A DNA stretch of 64,000 nt from Orychophragmus violaceus. Lineage: Eukaryota; Streptophyta; Magnoliopsida; Brassicales; Brassicaceae. The notes under the pieces were generated by a model, which was given only the letters and a program-made list of their open reading frames with translations, ran no database searches and had not been told where the DNA came from. The stretch is from positions 49,300,235 to 49,364,234 of the forward strand of contig CM058231.1 in NCBI GenBank assembly GCA_030180135.1. Reading direction: 5' to 3'. Positions 10,132-20,415 of the stretch are shown here, in pieces. A program made the translations under genes and the position numbers. Numbering within the stretch: the first letter of the stretch is position 1; every line of letters begins with the position of its first letter.

Positions 10132-10974
10132 TCTAAATTTGAGTGGGAGTTTTGTGAGCTTTATTTTAGTTATTTGATATGTTCTAGTAAAACATTATTT
10201 TATGTTTTAATGAAATTATTATTTCAAGATTATTTTAACTGTGATGAAATAATCGTTCCAAAATGATATGAAGCATTTTATAGGTCATCGAAGTAAGTGA
10301 CTTGATCTTGAGTCATCAAAGTCATTTAGCTTGATCATGAGGCCCTATATTTGATAAATGTTTTATATCATCCTGTCCCTAGTCGAAGGTTGTTGAAATT
10401 GGAACACCAACAACCATGTGAGACTGGATTGGTACGTGACTTATGACAAAGTCTCAGTGTGTCATAGATGCGCGGCATCAAAGTCAGTACATAGGTGTAT
10501 GTTGGGATCATACGACCGGACAAGACCCGCTTATAAGAACTCTTCAGGATATTTATATCTGTGTCATAAGAGATTCTTACTACGACTATAGAGTATAGTC
10601 CTTAGACCTGAGTTCACATGCATGTGACTGCCCATGGACTGATGTACTTTGATTATTGTCTAACGCTATCGTTATGCGATAGTTATAAGGACCTTGTTTG
10701 GGTACATTATGAAATGAGTGGTTTACAGTGATGGAACAAGATGGGATTTGTCCCTCCAATATAAATGGAGTGAATATCTCTAGGCCAATCGGAGATTTGA
10801 ATACTGGAAAACGCATGGCCATGCTCAAACGGACTTTCCCGAGTCGTTTGGATTGTCAGTATCAAATCAGAGTCCGATGAACAAGATTAGGCTTTATAAG
10901 GATGACACCAATCTTGCCTTATGACTAATCGAGATATTGAGACAAAAGGATTATGAATACAGAGATTCCAGTAC
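10132..10974 (+). other. Copia-A 3' untranslated internal region
   Basis: About 840 bp between RNase H and the PPT. A similar sequence lies in Copia-B (49570-50400) and Copia-C (56830-57650) on the other strand, so it is an element-specific 3' region. No coding potential was recognised. Confidence 0.6.
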
Positions 10975-10984
10975 AAGTGGGAGA
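10975..10984 (+). other. Polypurine tract of Copia-A
   Basis: AAGTGGGAGA ends one base before the 3' LTR. The same tract is present next to the 3' LTR of Copia-B. Confidence 0.8.
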
Positions 10985-10985
10985 T

Positions 10986-11658
10986 TGTTGGAATTGTGTC
11001 CAGTAATCTCGGTACTGTCTCTAGAAAGTAAGAGTATGTCAATGATCAGACATAAGTCATATAATACTGGGGGTCATGATGACTTGCTAGAGTCCGCTCA
11101 TGATCTATAAGTCTTGGACTTATTGCCTTTATTATATGATCCCATATGGGTCACACGCCTAAGCTAACAGGAAAATGTGTAGGAACGGTTTAGCAGAAGT
11201 ACAGTAAAAGTGCTAGGCATTTACTGTACTTAGAGAGAATAAAAGGTTTAGCCACTGTGCATCGATCGATGCATAAGGTGCAACGATCGATGCAGTGCGC
11301 AAACACCGACGAGTTAATTGGTATTTGGGCCAAATGGCCCAAACGGAACAGGACGAGTTTTGTGTCATAAAACTCGAGTTTCAGACTGATTAACCCTAAC
11401 ACTTGAGCCGTAAACTCTCTCTCTCTGCGCTGAGTTCCCCTTGTGGTCTAGCAGCTGTTTCCTGTGAAAGCGTGTGTGAACCTTTGGAGGATTCATCCCT
11501 CAGTGTTTCTCTGATCTCAGACATACCATCCCTTTCCGCTGCAACAAACAGGTATAAGGTGAGATCATCATTTGTTTCTATTCTGAGAAGAACCTAGATC
11601 GCATGTTTAGGTTGATATGAATCTGGAATTGAATCAGGATCAACTAAACGTTCCAACA
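10986..11658 (+). repeat. 3' LTR of Copia-A
   Basis: 673 bp, one base different from the 5' copy. It carries the same palindrome pair at 11258-11273 and 11280-11293. Confidence 0.95.
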
Positions 11659-11663
11659 CGAAT

Positions 11664-12399
11664 GTCTTACCAATGCCATCCATACTCCGCACATGCTAAG
11701 CATGCCATAAAAACTAGCACTTTCACAATGCTACACCACAAATGAAACGCAACCCTAATTAACCAATGCACCACTCAAGCATTAATAAAACACGCAAGCA
11801 ATCAAATAAAAGCAACCAATTACCACACACAGCCAAGCAATCACTAGATCGCTCCAAATATGTCGTCAGTCTGGGTTTAGGTTATGATGAACGGTCGTCA
11901 GTTCCGCGCATCATTAAACTTCACATGGTAATTCATTTGCATCCAAAACCATCACACGCATGCAAACAATTACTATGTAAGCCATAATGATAAGTAGAAC
12001 AGTTCTGCATCACATACATACATAAGAACAACAACACACACATGTTTCGAGGTTTTTAAATACATAAATAAAACAGAAATACAACCACGAGATGTCCGTA
12101 ATCCATACCCTAACCCCCAAACTGCACCGTCATAACCCGAATATGTGTGAAACAACATGCGAGAATCGCCGATCTAGATACACACAACAACAACAACATA
12201 GTTAGTGCCCAACTTACCTGGCCTAACAATCTAAACCTAACAGCCCCAACACGACCGGAATGCCAAACACAAACGGCATCGCGGCTCGTGCTGGTAACCA
12301 CTGGCAGGTGTGCCGGGAGGGTGTGGTGGGTGTGCATCTCTGGTCGGCGGTCCGACCTGCTGCGGCTCTGCCATCGGACACAACTGCGCTACATGACCT
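11664..12399 (-). other. H internal region between Copia-A and solo LTR
   Basis: The right end (about 12237-12394, minus strand) continues the frame of the CCHC protein interrupted by the solo LTR, including the His-Cys half of a split knuckle (around 12375-12390). It then reaches a stop near 12237. The rest is A+T-rich with short AAC/ACA runs and no recognisable gene. Bases 12395-12399 (GACCT) are the left target duplication of the solo LTR. Confidence 0.5.
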
Positions 12400-13561
12400 T
12401 GATATACCATGGATTTTAGGGATTTTAGCCATGGTATATGTCTTATTTATCGAGTCTTTTATCTATGTTTTGGAGTCTTTTATCTATGTTTACAGGTCTA
12501 GACACGTTTGGAGCGGATTTGGACATTATGGCGCATTCTGGAGCATTTTGGACATTTGGCCGAGAGATGTACTTCACTGTCGATTTCACAGACCTGTGTC
12601 GATCGACACATCTTGTGTATCGATCGACACAAGGTCGACAAAGACGCATGTCGCGAGTTTTATCAAGAGTTTGGAAATTGCAACTTTGCCCAGAAGTTTC
12701 TCATAATTACAAAGAAGCCCCAGCCGACTTTAGATCAATATATTAGGATTTTTAAGCCATTGTTTAGGCTACGCTTTACTTACGCTTTATTTTATTTTCA
12801 GAGAGATTTAGGGGCTGATCCTACTCTCGAAAGAGAGAGGATTTCGAACCCCAGTTCTTTATTAGATTTTATAATATTTGGTTTTCTATTCATGATGTTT
12901 TCTGTTTCGATGATCATGTCTGAGTAGATTACCTGTTAGGTTTAGGGATTCTCATTAGGGATTTCATGGAATTATAGGTTAATAAATCCGTAGGGATTCA
13001 TATCTGTTAGTTCTTCATCTAGGATTGTTCTTACTGCTTAATCAGAATTAGCTACCCAGATTTATGATGTTAGGTTGATTGATGCAACGACAGTTGGTTA
13101 ATTAGCTAGAAAGAACCTAGATGAGCAATTTAATTACTCGCAAAAAAATTTGGTTTAATTAGATTGTGAACATATCGAACTTGGAATTAAAGCTGGTTTA
13201 ATCTGTTAGTAATTGCAAAGGAATTTGGATTGCTGCACTTAGACTTAGAGAATTCTCGCAACGACAGTTGGTTAATTCTATATCTGTGTTTGAGTTCTAG
13301 AACAGTTCTTAATTATATCCCGATTGATTGTGTTCCTGATTTCCTGAGAACTCCCTAGACTTAACGCTTTTCCTTCGTTTCCTTGCTCACAAACTCACCT
13401 GATTTACTTTTCTGCTTTGCTTTTTAGTTTCTAATCATATTTGCTTTCTCCTAGTTTAATCTTAATAGTTCTATCGTTGCCCAGGATTTCGATACCCTAT
13501 GTACTACAACTACATCACAGTGCACTTGCAGTTAGTATAGGGTTAAAACTTACACCTATCA
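12400..13561 (+). mobile_element. Solo LTR of an Athila-type element
   Basis: 1,162 bp starting TGATATACC and ending ACCTATCA, flanked by GACCT (12395-12399 and 13562-13566). It aligns in plus orientation with the LTRs of D, F and G (shared phrases include CTACTACAATTGC-type ends, TTGCAAGGAATTTGG-type segments, and the start hairpin). Lack of a partner LTR or internal sequence, with an intact TSD, indicates LTR-LTR recombination after insertion. It carries the 16-bp palindrome TGTGTCGATCGACACA (12595-12610) and a second copy (12616-12631). Confidence 0.92.
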
Positions 13562-13566
13562 GACCT

Positions 13567-13853
13567 CTGCGACCACAAATCTGACAAACTGGAATGGGCG
13601 CTGGGCGTGGCCCACGATAACAAGCTGCTGCCTGATGATCTGTCGCTCCACATAGCTGACAGGAAGAAACAGACCCAGAAGAAGGCTCCTGAAAATACTC
13701 GGCTGCTCGATGTCCCTGCACTCCACAAATATGACAAACAACTGGCGCTGAGCGGGACCGACGAGAACTGGATCTACGGGAAAAAGCGGATGCTCTGTGT
13801 CCCTCGTCTCCGCACCTCCTGCAACTCCTCGATGGTCTCGGTGGCTGCACCAA
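13567..13853 (-). pseudogene. H CCHC protein, distal piece
   Basis: A frame shifted from the N-terminal piece (13865-14932) that carries more zinc-knuckle units. One reads CQLCGATDHQAAAC and is canonical. Two others (starting CRRCGDEGH and CHICGVQGH) have lost the last Cys. A further knuckle begins CQICGRRG and is cut by the solo LTR, with its His-Cys half on the far side (about 12375-12390). The piece is therefore broken by a frameshift near 13855-13865 and by the insertion. It would bind single-stranded nucleic acid by analogy with other CCHC arrays. Confidence 0.7.
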
Positions 13854-13864
13854 TGGTGGTTGTG

Positions 13865-14932
13865 CTAAAGTGACTGCGCGGCTGGCTTCTGAATAACTGA
13901 CTTCCGAATAATTTCGGTGTCTCGGCGACTCGGTCCAGGTCGATACTCCTCAGGTAACGGGGCATGATGCGGCTCTGCGTCTGACATACGAGGTCCGGGC
14001 CCCGCGATCGGGCAAATAGGTGCAAGATGGCCGTCCATTCCACACACGTGACAATAATACGGACTCGGCACTGGCTGATACGTCTCACGGTAGCGCGGAT
14101 CAACTGGTCGTGTACACCAATACAAATGAAAGCCCTGAACTCCACATGCACTACATGTCCGGTACACTGGCTTAGGCGGCACTGAATCTGGCGTGTCGGC
14201 TAGTGGAATCTCCGGTGGTGCAACCGGCTCGGTCGGTGGTGCCTCTGGGGATGTAACTGACTCAAACTGCGAGTCCGACCCTGCCGTCGACATCGGCTCA
14301 ACTCCCGTGGCTGACTCCATCGCTGAGTGTGGCTCGGTGGAACCGGGTGATGGAGCTCCTGACCTCTGCGGCGATCCTGGCTGATGATGTGGCCCAACAT
14401 GCTGCTCCAAAATGTCCTCTAGTATCGCCATCTGCTCGTCCATCTGCTGCGCCCACTGCGCATGCTGCTCCGGATCCAATGGCTCCATGTCCATATCGAA
14501 AACTGGGTGTAACGGATCCAACTTAAAATCCCCTCCACCAAGTGGAATAAAATCCGACTCATGAAAACTGAAGGGTAATGGCACATCATGTGCCTCATGC
14601 ATCGGCGGCTGTATCGCTGGTGGTACCATAGGCGCCTCCAACTGTGATGGCAATGGCTGCAGCCCATAGTCTGTGAATCCCAAATATCCCATCACTCCTT
14701 CGGTCGGGTCTGCGGTACCTGCGTCGTCCTGTAGAGAAGGCGGTAACGGATCAGGTAACGACCTCCAATCTACAGCAGCGGCTCTCGCTCCCTGATGCAC
14801 TCGGGGCATAACTGGCGGTCGATCTGATACCCGAGAACCCTGCGACTGTCCCTGCTGTGCTACCCTCAGACCTGCCTGATGCTGGTCTACCAAAGCCTGA
14901 TACTGGGCCCGTGTCATCCGACGCTCACCCAT
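13865..14932 (-). CDS. H proline-rich CCHC gag-like protein, N-terminal part
   Basis: 355 residues from ATG. Residues 1-255 are rich in Pro, Gln, Glu and Met with no capsid domain I recognise. Two zinc knuckles follow: residues 260-273 (CSACGVQGFHLYWC, spacing CX2CX5HX3C) and 294-307 (CHVCGMDGHLAPIC, canonical CX2CX4HX4C). With the distal piece the ancestral protein had at least six knuckles, far more than the one or two usual in plant Gag. Its position right after the PBS and leader supports a gag role, but the absence of a visible capsid domain leaves open a different nucleic-acid-binding protein. It is distinctly G+C-rich compared with its surroundings. Confidence 0.7.
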   Translation of the reverse strand: MGERRMTRAQYQALVDQHQAGLRVAQQGQSQGSRVSDRPPVMPRVHQGARAAAVDWRSLPDPLPPSLQDDAGTADPTEGVMGYLGFTDYGLQPLPSQLEAPMVPPAIQPPMHEAHDVPLPFSFHESDFIPLGGGDFKLDPLHPVFDMDMEPLDPEQHAQWAQQMDEQMAILEDILEQHVGPHHQPGSPQRSGAPSPGSTEPHSAMESATGVEPMSTAGSDSQFESVTSPEAPPTEPVAPPEIPLADTPDSVPPKPVYRTCSACGVQGFHLYWCTRPVDPRYRETYQPVPSPYYCHVCGMDGHLAPICPIAGPGPRMSDAEPHHAPLPEEYRPGPSRRDTEIIRKSVIQKPAAQSL

Positions 14933-15188
14933 ACTGCTCGCTGCAATCTCTCACACCCAATGCACACACCCACACACAATCCGTCCAGGGACACGCTGCT
15001 GCTGACTGCAATCAAAAACACAAGTAAACGTTAGTTCACATAATACAAATTTCCAACCCCATCCCAACCCCGGATTTACAAACGCGGCTCGGTTTCATAA
15101 TGGATGCTTGGGTAAGACACAATTTTGACTCGATAAAACCACGGAAAACACTCAGAAATGAACAGCTTCGAAACCCATGCAGATGCAT
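14933..15188 (-). other. H leader between PBS and gag-like ORF
   Basis: About 250 bp on the minus strand from PBS to the ATG at 14932. No further feature was recognised. Confidence 0.5.
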
Positions 15189-15200
15189 GCTCTGATACCA
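15189..15200 (-). other. PBS of H (tRNA-iMet type)
   Basis: GCTCTGATACCA on the plus strand, i.e. TGGTATCAGAGC on the minus strand, six bases from the end of the 5' LTR. Confidence 0.85.
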
Positions 15201-17542
15201 CCTTTCTGTAACGCCCCTTTCCCATTCTCCGCTGACCGTCGAGCTGACCAGTCAACAATCAAACAAGAACATGGCCGATCGAACCCGAGCAAGTCGAAGA
15301 GGAAAAGTTCGTCACAGGACGAAGCCAGAGACAGATCGGTTTGAGACAAAGGCTCGCACTAACCCATCCTTGACTCCGCTATCCTCACTTCCATAGCACA
15401 AGTCGATCGCCTTGCACTACTTCTGCGAGTTGTGTCGGTTCGGACGAAACACAATATCAGGAAAGCATATTCCTTTCTGAGTCAATTAAACGTTCAACAC
15501 AACGTTTAACCGTCACTTTACAAATCGTTTTCATCAATAAACAATCAACACACAAATCAATAGAAGAGTGGCGCCAAGCCGAACCGAGAGAAAAAACCAA
15601 AACCATCGAATCAAAAACCCCGCCCGAAACCCCAAAATAACAATCAATCACAACAAAATAGCCGATCACGCACTACCACGTCGTGTCGAGCCCACACACA
15701 ATCAATTGCCAAAAGAAAGAGAAGGCGATTAGAGGAAATCGGAAGCACTGCGGCACATGTTCCCGATTGAGACTCGATCTATCTACCGCGCAACACCAAC
15801 TACACCAAAACACCACGCTGGGCCCCTACGATCTTGGTAACTTCCCCGGGTTTCCACCGTTACCGATATGGAAACTAACCCACGACTCCTAGCCGTCCAC
15901 ACAAGGTCCAACGACTAAGACACCGTTCTCTGTCCATCGATACGCGGTGACTCAGGCTACCCCTAGATAACCCAAGCTTCCATGCAGTCCGGTCCTAGGA
16001 CGCGACCCCGTGTTCTCCGGACCACACACCTACCGGCGTCACTCAGTAGGTTAACACCATAACCGGAATCACCATGATCCGATTAGGTAAATACCCGAGG
16101 ATCCAATCGGGTCGGAAGTACCAGAACGTAATCAAACATCTAGACTTGCGGGATCTAACGCACCCTAGAGTCCTAGTGCAGAAATGTAAACATGCAGACT
16201 CGCTTGGACTCTAGCAATCTCAATCAATAACAACAATCAACTCAACCCCGCATCCCGCAAGTCTACTCACACACACCACCGCTCTGACTCGGCACCGTAC
16301 CAAGTCAGCACCACAACTTAACCGGTCCTGTGACCGAGTTAAGTAACAACACGGATCGCTTGGCCCAACACCGAGACGATCTAACAGGCCTGCACAGAAA
16401 ACTCAACAACAACCACAGCACAACACAATCACACAATCACACACAATCAACACACAAACAGGCCTATTAGGGTTGCTAACGTCTTTTAACCAATTTACGC
16501 CCGCTACCTTGGATTAGCAACTTGCTAACCCGTAGACAATTCACCAGTCACAACACTTCTCTTTTCTTAACCAATCCTAATCATCTTTTATCAACTCCCG
16601 ATCCGCCGGTTTAGAGCTAGTTGCTTACTAAACTCCCCGACGTCTCACTTTTCATTACTTAATTCATTTAACCTCGGGAACCCCGATACCATTTCATATT
16701 CTATACGTTCGTTCAGGTTTAACTTCCGTATTTTAATTCGTCTTAATTCCCATATATAGATTCATTTCGATACCGTTCTTTACTTACATATATATGCATA
16801 TATGGCCCTACTCATGCAACGACTATATGAATGCATCACGCAATATCACTACCAACCTAACGGCACTCAACAGGTTTAATCCGTTTAAGTCTAACATGCA
16901 TCATTAACCCTAGCCGGTTTAACGTTAATTCAATCAATCAATTTTAAATTCAATTTAACACATACGGGTATGCAATCATGATTCTACGGTTTCCCATTTA
17001 TCGTTCTATATGCAACTACGGTGTTTGAGCCGACTCACAGTGATTTATGACGGAACGAACGGCACGGATGCGGATACGGCTTCCCGAGACCCCGAACTAA
17101 ACCTGAACCTCCCAAACACACGAACTCCGAAGCGTCACGAACACCCGTACACGAACCGCAACACCAAAACCGTCTGGAGTCAATGCGTTGACCGGCGTTG
17201 ACCACGGCATTGACCGTTGACCAAATGATTCTGGTCGAGCCTCCGGACCATCTTCTCTCTCCTCATTTTCTCACTCCTCCGATTCTTTCTCTCTTTCATC
17301 CGGTTCTCCTCCATGTCTCTCTCTCTTCTTCTCCAATCTTCATCTTCTCTCTCTCATTCACGCCTCCTCTCTCTCTTCTTCATCTTCACGCCTCTCTCTC
17401 TCTATCTTCTTCTTCTTCTTCACGCCTCTCTCTCTCTATCTTCTTCTTCTTCTTCACGCCTCTCTCTTCTCCACTTTCTCTCTCTACTTTCTCTCTCCTC
17501 TTTCTCTTTCTCTTCCTCTTCCTCCGGTCTTCTTCTTCTTCT

Positions 17543-17716
17543 CTCCTCCTCCTCCTCCTCCTCCTCCTCCTCCTCCTCCTCCTCCTCCTCCTCCTCCTCC
17601 TCCTCCTCCTCCTCCTCCTCCTCCTCCTCCTCCTCCTCCTCTTCTTCTTCTTCTTCTTCTTCTTCTTCTTCTTCTTCTTCTTCTTCTTCTTCTTCTTCTT
17701 CTTCTTCTTCTTCTTC
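17543..17716 (-). repeat. (CTC)n then (CTT)n microsatellite
   Basis: About 98 bp of uninterrupted CTC/CCT repeats (17543-17640), then about 76 bp of CTT (17641-17716), inside a longer pyrimidine-rich tract (17230-17780). On the element's own strand it is (GAA)n followed by (GAG)n, just downstream of the TATA-like box, so it would lie in the 5' untranslated RNA. Long frames encoding runs of Ser, Leu, Glu or Arg across it are artefacts of the repeat. Confidence 0.95.
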
Positions 17717-17829
17717 TCTTCTTCTCACGCTCCTTCTTTCTTCTCCTCTTCTCTTCTTCTCTTCTTCTCTTCATCTCACGCTCTTCTTCTTATGTTTTTG
17801 GTGTGTGGAACAATGAGAGGTTCACTTGG

Positions 17830-17837
17830 TATTTATA
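17830..17837 (-). promoter_or_regulatory. Putative TATA box of H LTR
   Basis: TATAAATA on the minus strand, followed downstream by an A/C-rich then (GAA)n-rich segment typical of a plant 5' leader. Absent from the shortened LTR at 436-2992. Confidence 0.45.
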
Positions 17838-18777
17838 ACTAAATTCAAGAATCCTTTGTGTGCCATGTGTCTATGACACATCTCATTTCTTTTATTGACA
17901 CATGTTGCCAAATGTTTTCCCTTCCTTCACCCTCCAGTTGTTGGCCAAAAAACACTCTTCTTTAGCCTCCTTCTTACACCTGGAAGGCCCATGAAGAAGC
18001 CTCTTGAGTTTGGGCCCCCAACCTTTGGAGATCCATTGAATCTAGTTCACAAAGCCCTTTTTATTTTTCTCTTGCATAATTTCATGGCAACAGCTTGTAA
18101 ATGGGCTTGCATTAGGTCCATAGTGACTTCAGACATCAGCTGTAATCATCCCAAACCAAGCCCAAACTCCCTTCAATTTATTTTGAAGTTTTAGTCATTA
18201 ATCACCCATTAATGATCTAAAATATATATAACTTAATCTAGGCACTGAATCTTTCTGAATCCTTTCAACCATGTCTTCTACATCTTCTAATGAATCTGTG
18301 GTCAAAATTTCATAATTTGTAGTGGCCTTTAGGGGGTCTTCTCGCTTGCTCGAACACTGTATCGGTTTCTCGGAAAAACCCAGTTTTATGGTTAATATTT
18401 TAAAAACTCTTTAGCTACTTCTATAAATCCATCAAGCCTCATTTTCAGATCTCAGAGGCTCTTATATGAATTTAGAAATTCGTTTTACCTCAATACGACA
18501 CCCGTAGCTCCCGTAATGAATTTCCGAGGTTTTCTTGGTTTAGTCGGTTTCCCGACCGATAAGCCGAAAAACACGTTTCCACTCCATTTCTTCCAACTCT
18601 GGTCTTCTAAATGTTCTTTATGGTCTAGAAAGAGAACATTTGTCCCGTCAAATCTTCCGTCTTGAAATTTGGCAAAATTACCATTTTGCCCCTAGGTTTG
18701 GCAAAATTACGGTTTTGCCCCTGTTGACCTTTCTTCTGCCGTTGACCATATTTTTGGATACGGGGTATCACAGTTGT

Positions 18778-19338
18778 AAACTATGTCGAGAAATTTTTCG
18801 TCGCTTCATCAAACCTCTTATATATCCACTCGCGATAATTACTATAATTGTAATTTCTCGACATATGGCATGAGAAAACTTGTTCTCTGACAAATTTTGT
18901 GTTTCTTAAATGAGGGAAATGAATGTCTGAAATTCGAATTTATAGACATTTTAACGATTATTTTGCGACTCAATTGTGACTAATTTGCAACTACAAGTAG
19001 AAGTCGCCAAAACATGTACACGAACAACAAAACGAAAAACACATGTTTTTGTACCGGTTTTTGTGACTAAAAATCACTATTTAGCAACCCACCAAAAGAT
19101 TCGTAAATTTTTCCTAACTTTTCGCGACTGTTTTGCAACTACTTTTTGATGACTCACTATTAGTCTTACAATAATCGTAAATTGATGACTAATTTACGAC
19201 TGACTTATTAGCGACCAAATGCAACATATTTACCTTGATCACAAATTAGTCGCAAATGAATCATTTTTTGTCGTCAAAAGTTTTGAATGCCAATGTAGTC
19301 GCAAAATGTAGTCGTGAAAACCATATTTTCTTGTAATG
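18778..19338. mobile_element. CACTA-type transposon end (truncated)
   Basis: The segment ends TTTTCTTGTAATG (19326-19338), one base from the inverse of the common plant CACTA terminus CACTACAAGAAAA. It is packed with subterminal motifs of the type GTCGC, GCGAC and TAGTCGCAAA in both orientations, as expected for En/Spm-like ends. The other end is not seen; element H lies directly to the left. A perfect 14-bp inverted repeat (TATGTCGAGAAATT at 18782-18795 and its complement at 18852-18865) sits at the left side. Confidence 0.55.
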
Positions 19339-19978
19339 ATAGTTTTGGATGAAACCGAGCATAAAATATGTGTTCGCTCCACTACAATGCATCTATTTCT
19401 CATGGTAATCAGCTTTGCTAGCATCATTGTTTGGCTCATTATAATAGAATAGACACTTGATATCGGGTTTTTGTTTACCAAAACGAATCATAACCTCCGA
19501 TGAGTGCTTTAACTATCTTTTTTTTGGGGTAAAAAGTGCTTTAACTATCTTGAAAGAGACTTTTGTGGGATAAGCTATATGTTTCTCATAGTTTTAAATA
19601 TAGTTTTAAATAGTGCCACATTTTATTTCCAAAAAACCCTAAAATCGCGAAGCATATTGGAGAATTAAAAAAGTAGAAAAACAGGGGAAATTTTTGACAC
19701 TGCAGAGACTAAAGGCTCTTTTCAGCTAAAATTTTAAAAGTCAAATTCATGTCGGCGCAACTGAGAAGTCGCTTTTCTCTGGTGAGAGACATACCCTTTT
19801 TGTTGCTGGATTTTTTCTCCCCAATGTTTGTTGTTGGATTTCTATTGTAAATTTACTCAATTATGTGGCTCATGTATTTATGTTGTGATAATTGATAAAT
19901 TGAGGAGAATCAAGCGAATAATTTGTGATGAAAGAATTGTTGACTTTCGTAAATGTAAACTTATACGATGCATTCATA
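19339..19978. other. A+T-rich non-repeat stretch with possible orphan exon
   Basis: The only stretch not clearly attributable to a repeat. It contains an AAACCCTAAAATCGCG phrase of the kind common in plant 5' untranslated regions, about 110 bp upstream of a short ATG frame with a splice-donor-like end (19749-19781). No promoter or further exon can be supported. Confidence 0.35.
19749..19781 (+). other. Possible orphan first exon
   Basis: ATG opens an 11-codon frame (MSAQLRSRFSL) that meets GGTGAGAG, a good 5' splice-site match, followed by T-rich intron-like sequence. No acceptor or second exon is visible before the repeat at 19979 and Copia-I. It may be a remnant of a host gene cut by repeats, or chance. 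Confidence 0.2.
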
Positions 19979-20415
19979 GTAGGTCTGGGCAAAAAACCTG
20001 AAACCGAAATACCGAACCGAACCCGAACTAAAAAAGAGGAACCGAACCCGAACCCGATCTGACAAATTTTCTGAATGGGTCATAAACCTCTATATCCGAA
20101 GAACCGGAACCAAACCCGATCCGAACCGAAAACCGAATGGATACCCGAAATATCCGAACTACAATTATATATCTAAACTATTAATTATATTTAGACTTAA
20201 TATAACAGAATTATCTAAAATTATAATTACAATCCCCAAATATATTGGTTAGTTTTAGACAAAATAGCTAAAATATCCAAAATAAACGAAATATATGAAA
20301 TTTCTTGCTATATTTGTCTTAATTTAACAAAAAATTTGTTCAAATTAACCAATTTTTATTTTTGTTTTATGATTTTATGGGTATCCGTACCCGAACCGAA
20401 CCCGAACCAAAATTA
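19979..20415. repeat. CCGAAC-rich dispersed repeat
   Basis: Starts AGGTCTGGGCAAAAAACC and has tracts of ACCGAACCCGAAC at both ends (about 20005-20150 and 20385-20412) around an A+T-rich core. The tracts are in the same rather than inverted orientation, so I do not assign a transposon class. Sequences of this look are common as dispersed repeats in Brassicaceae. Confidence 0.45.

Larger units (their letters stand above)
3913..11658 (+). mobile_element. Copia-A: near-intact Ty1/copia retrotransposon
   Basis: A 7,746-bp element with 673-bp LTRs (3913-4585 and 10986-11658) beginning TGTTGG and ending CCAACA. It is flanked by CGAAT on both sides (3908-3912, 11659-11663). Reading both LTRs side by side I find one difference (G in CCCTCGGTG versus A), so the insertion is very recent. 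The PBS, PPT, leader and gag-pol in copia order (gag, protease, integrase, RT, RNase H) are all present. The only coding break I see is one TAA at 8113-8115. It sits inside the internal region of H. Confidence 0.95.
436..18772 (-). mobile_element. Element H: non-autonomous long-LTR retrotransposon
   Basis: Two long direct repeats (436-2992 and 15207-18772) begin TGTA(A/C)CGCCCC and end GGNGTATCA(C/T)A. They are flanked by the 5-bp duplication GTTGT (431-435 and 18773-18777). On the minus strand a tRNA-iMet-type PBS (15189-15200) lies six bases inside the 5' LTR, and a purine tract (2993-3006) abuts the 3' LTR. After removing Copia-A and the solo LTR, only about 3.3 kb of internal sequence remains. 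It encodes a proline-rich multi-CCHC protein and no protease, RT or integrase. This fits a large non-autonomous gypsy-type element (LARD or TR-GAG style). The superfamily is inferred from LTR style only. Confidence 0.85.
15207..18772 (-). repeat. 5' LTR of H (full length)
   Basis: 3,566 bp. Compared with 436-2992 it contains an additional ~1 kb (about 17172-18190) holding a TATA-like box and long trinucleotide runs. If transcription starts just after the TATA box, U3 is about 0.94 kb and R-U5 about 2.6 kb, unusually long. Apart from this block, differences between the two LTRs are scattered single bases and short indels. Confidence 0.88.

Noticed and set aside
17198..17842. Long frames encoding poly-Ser, poly-Leu, poly-Glu or poly-Arg proteins
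   Set aside because: They arise only from the CTC/CTT microsatellite and pyrimidine-rich tract within an LTR.
19979..20415. MITE with terminal inverted repeats
   Set aside because: CCGAAC-rich tracts at the two ends are in the same orientation, so no TIR pair could be shown.
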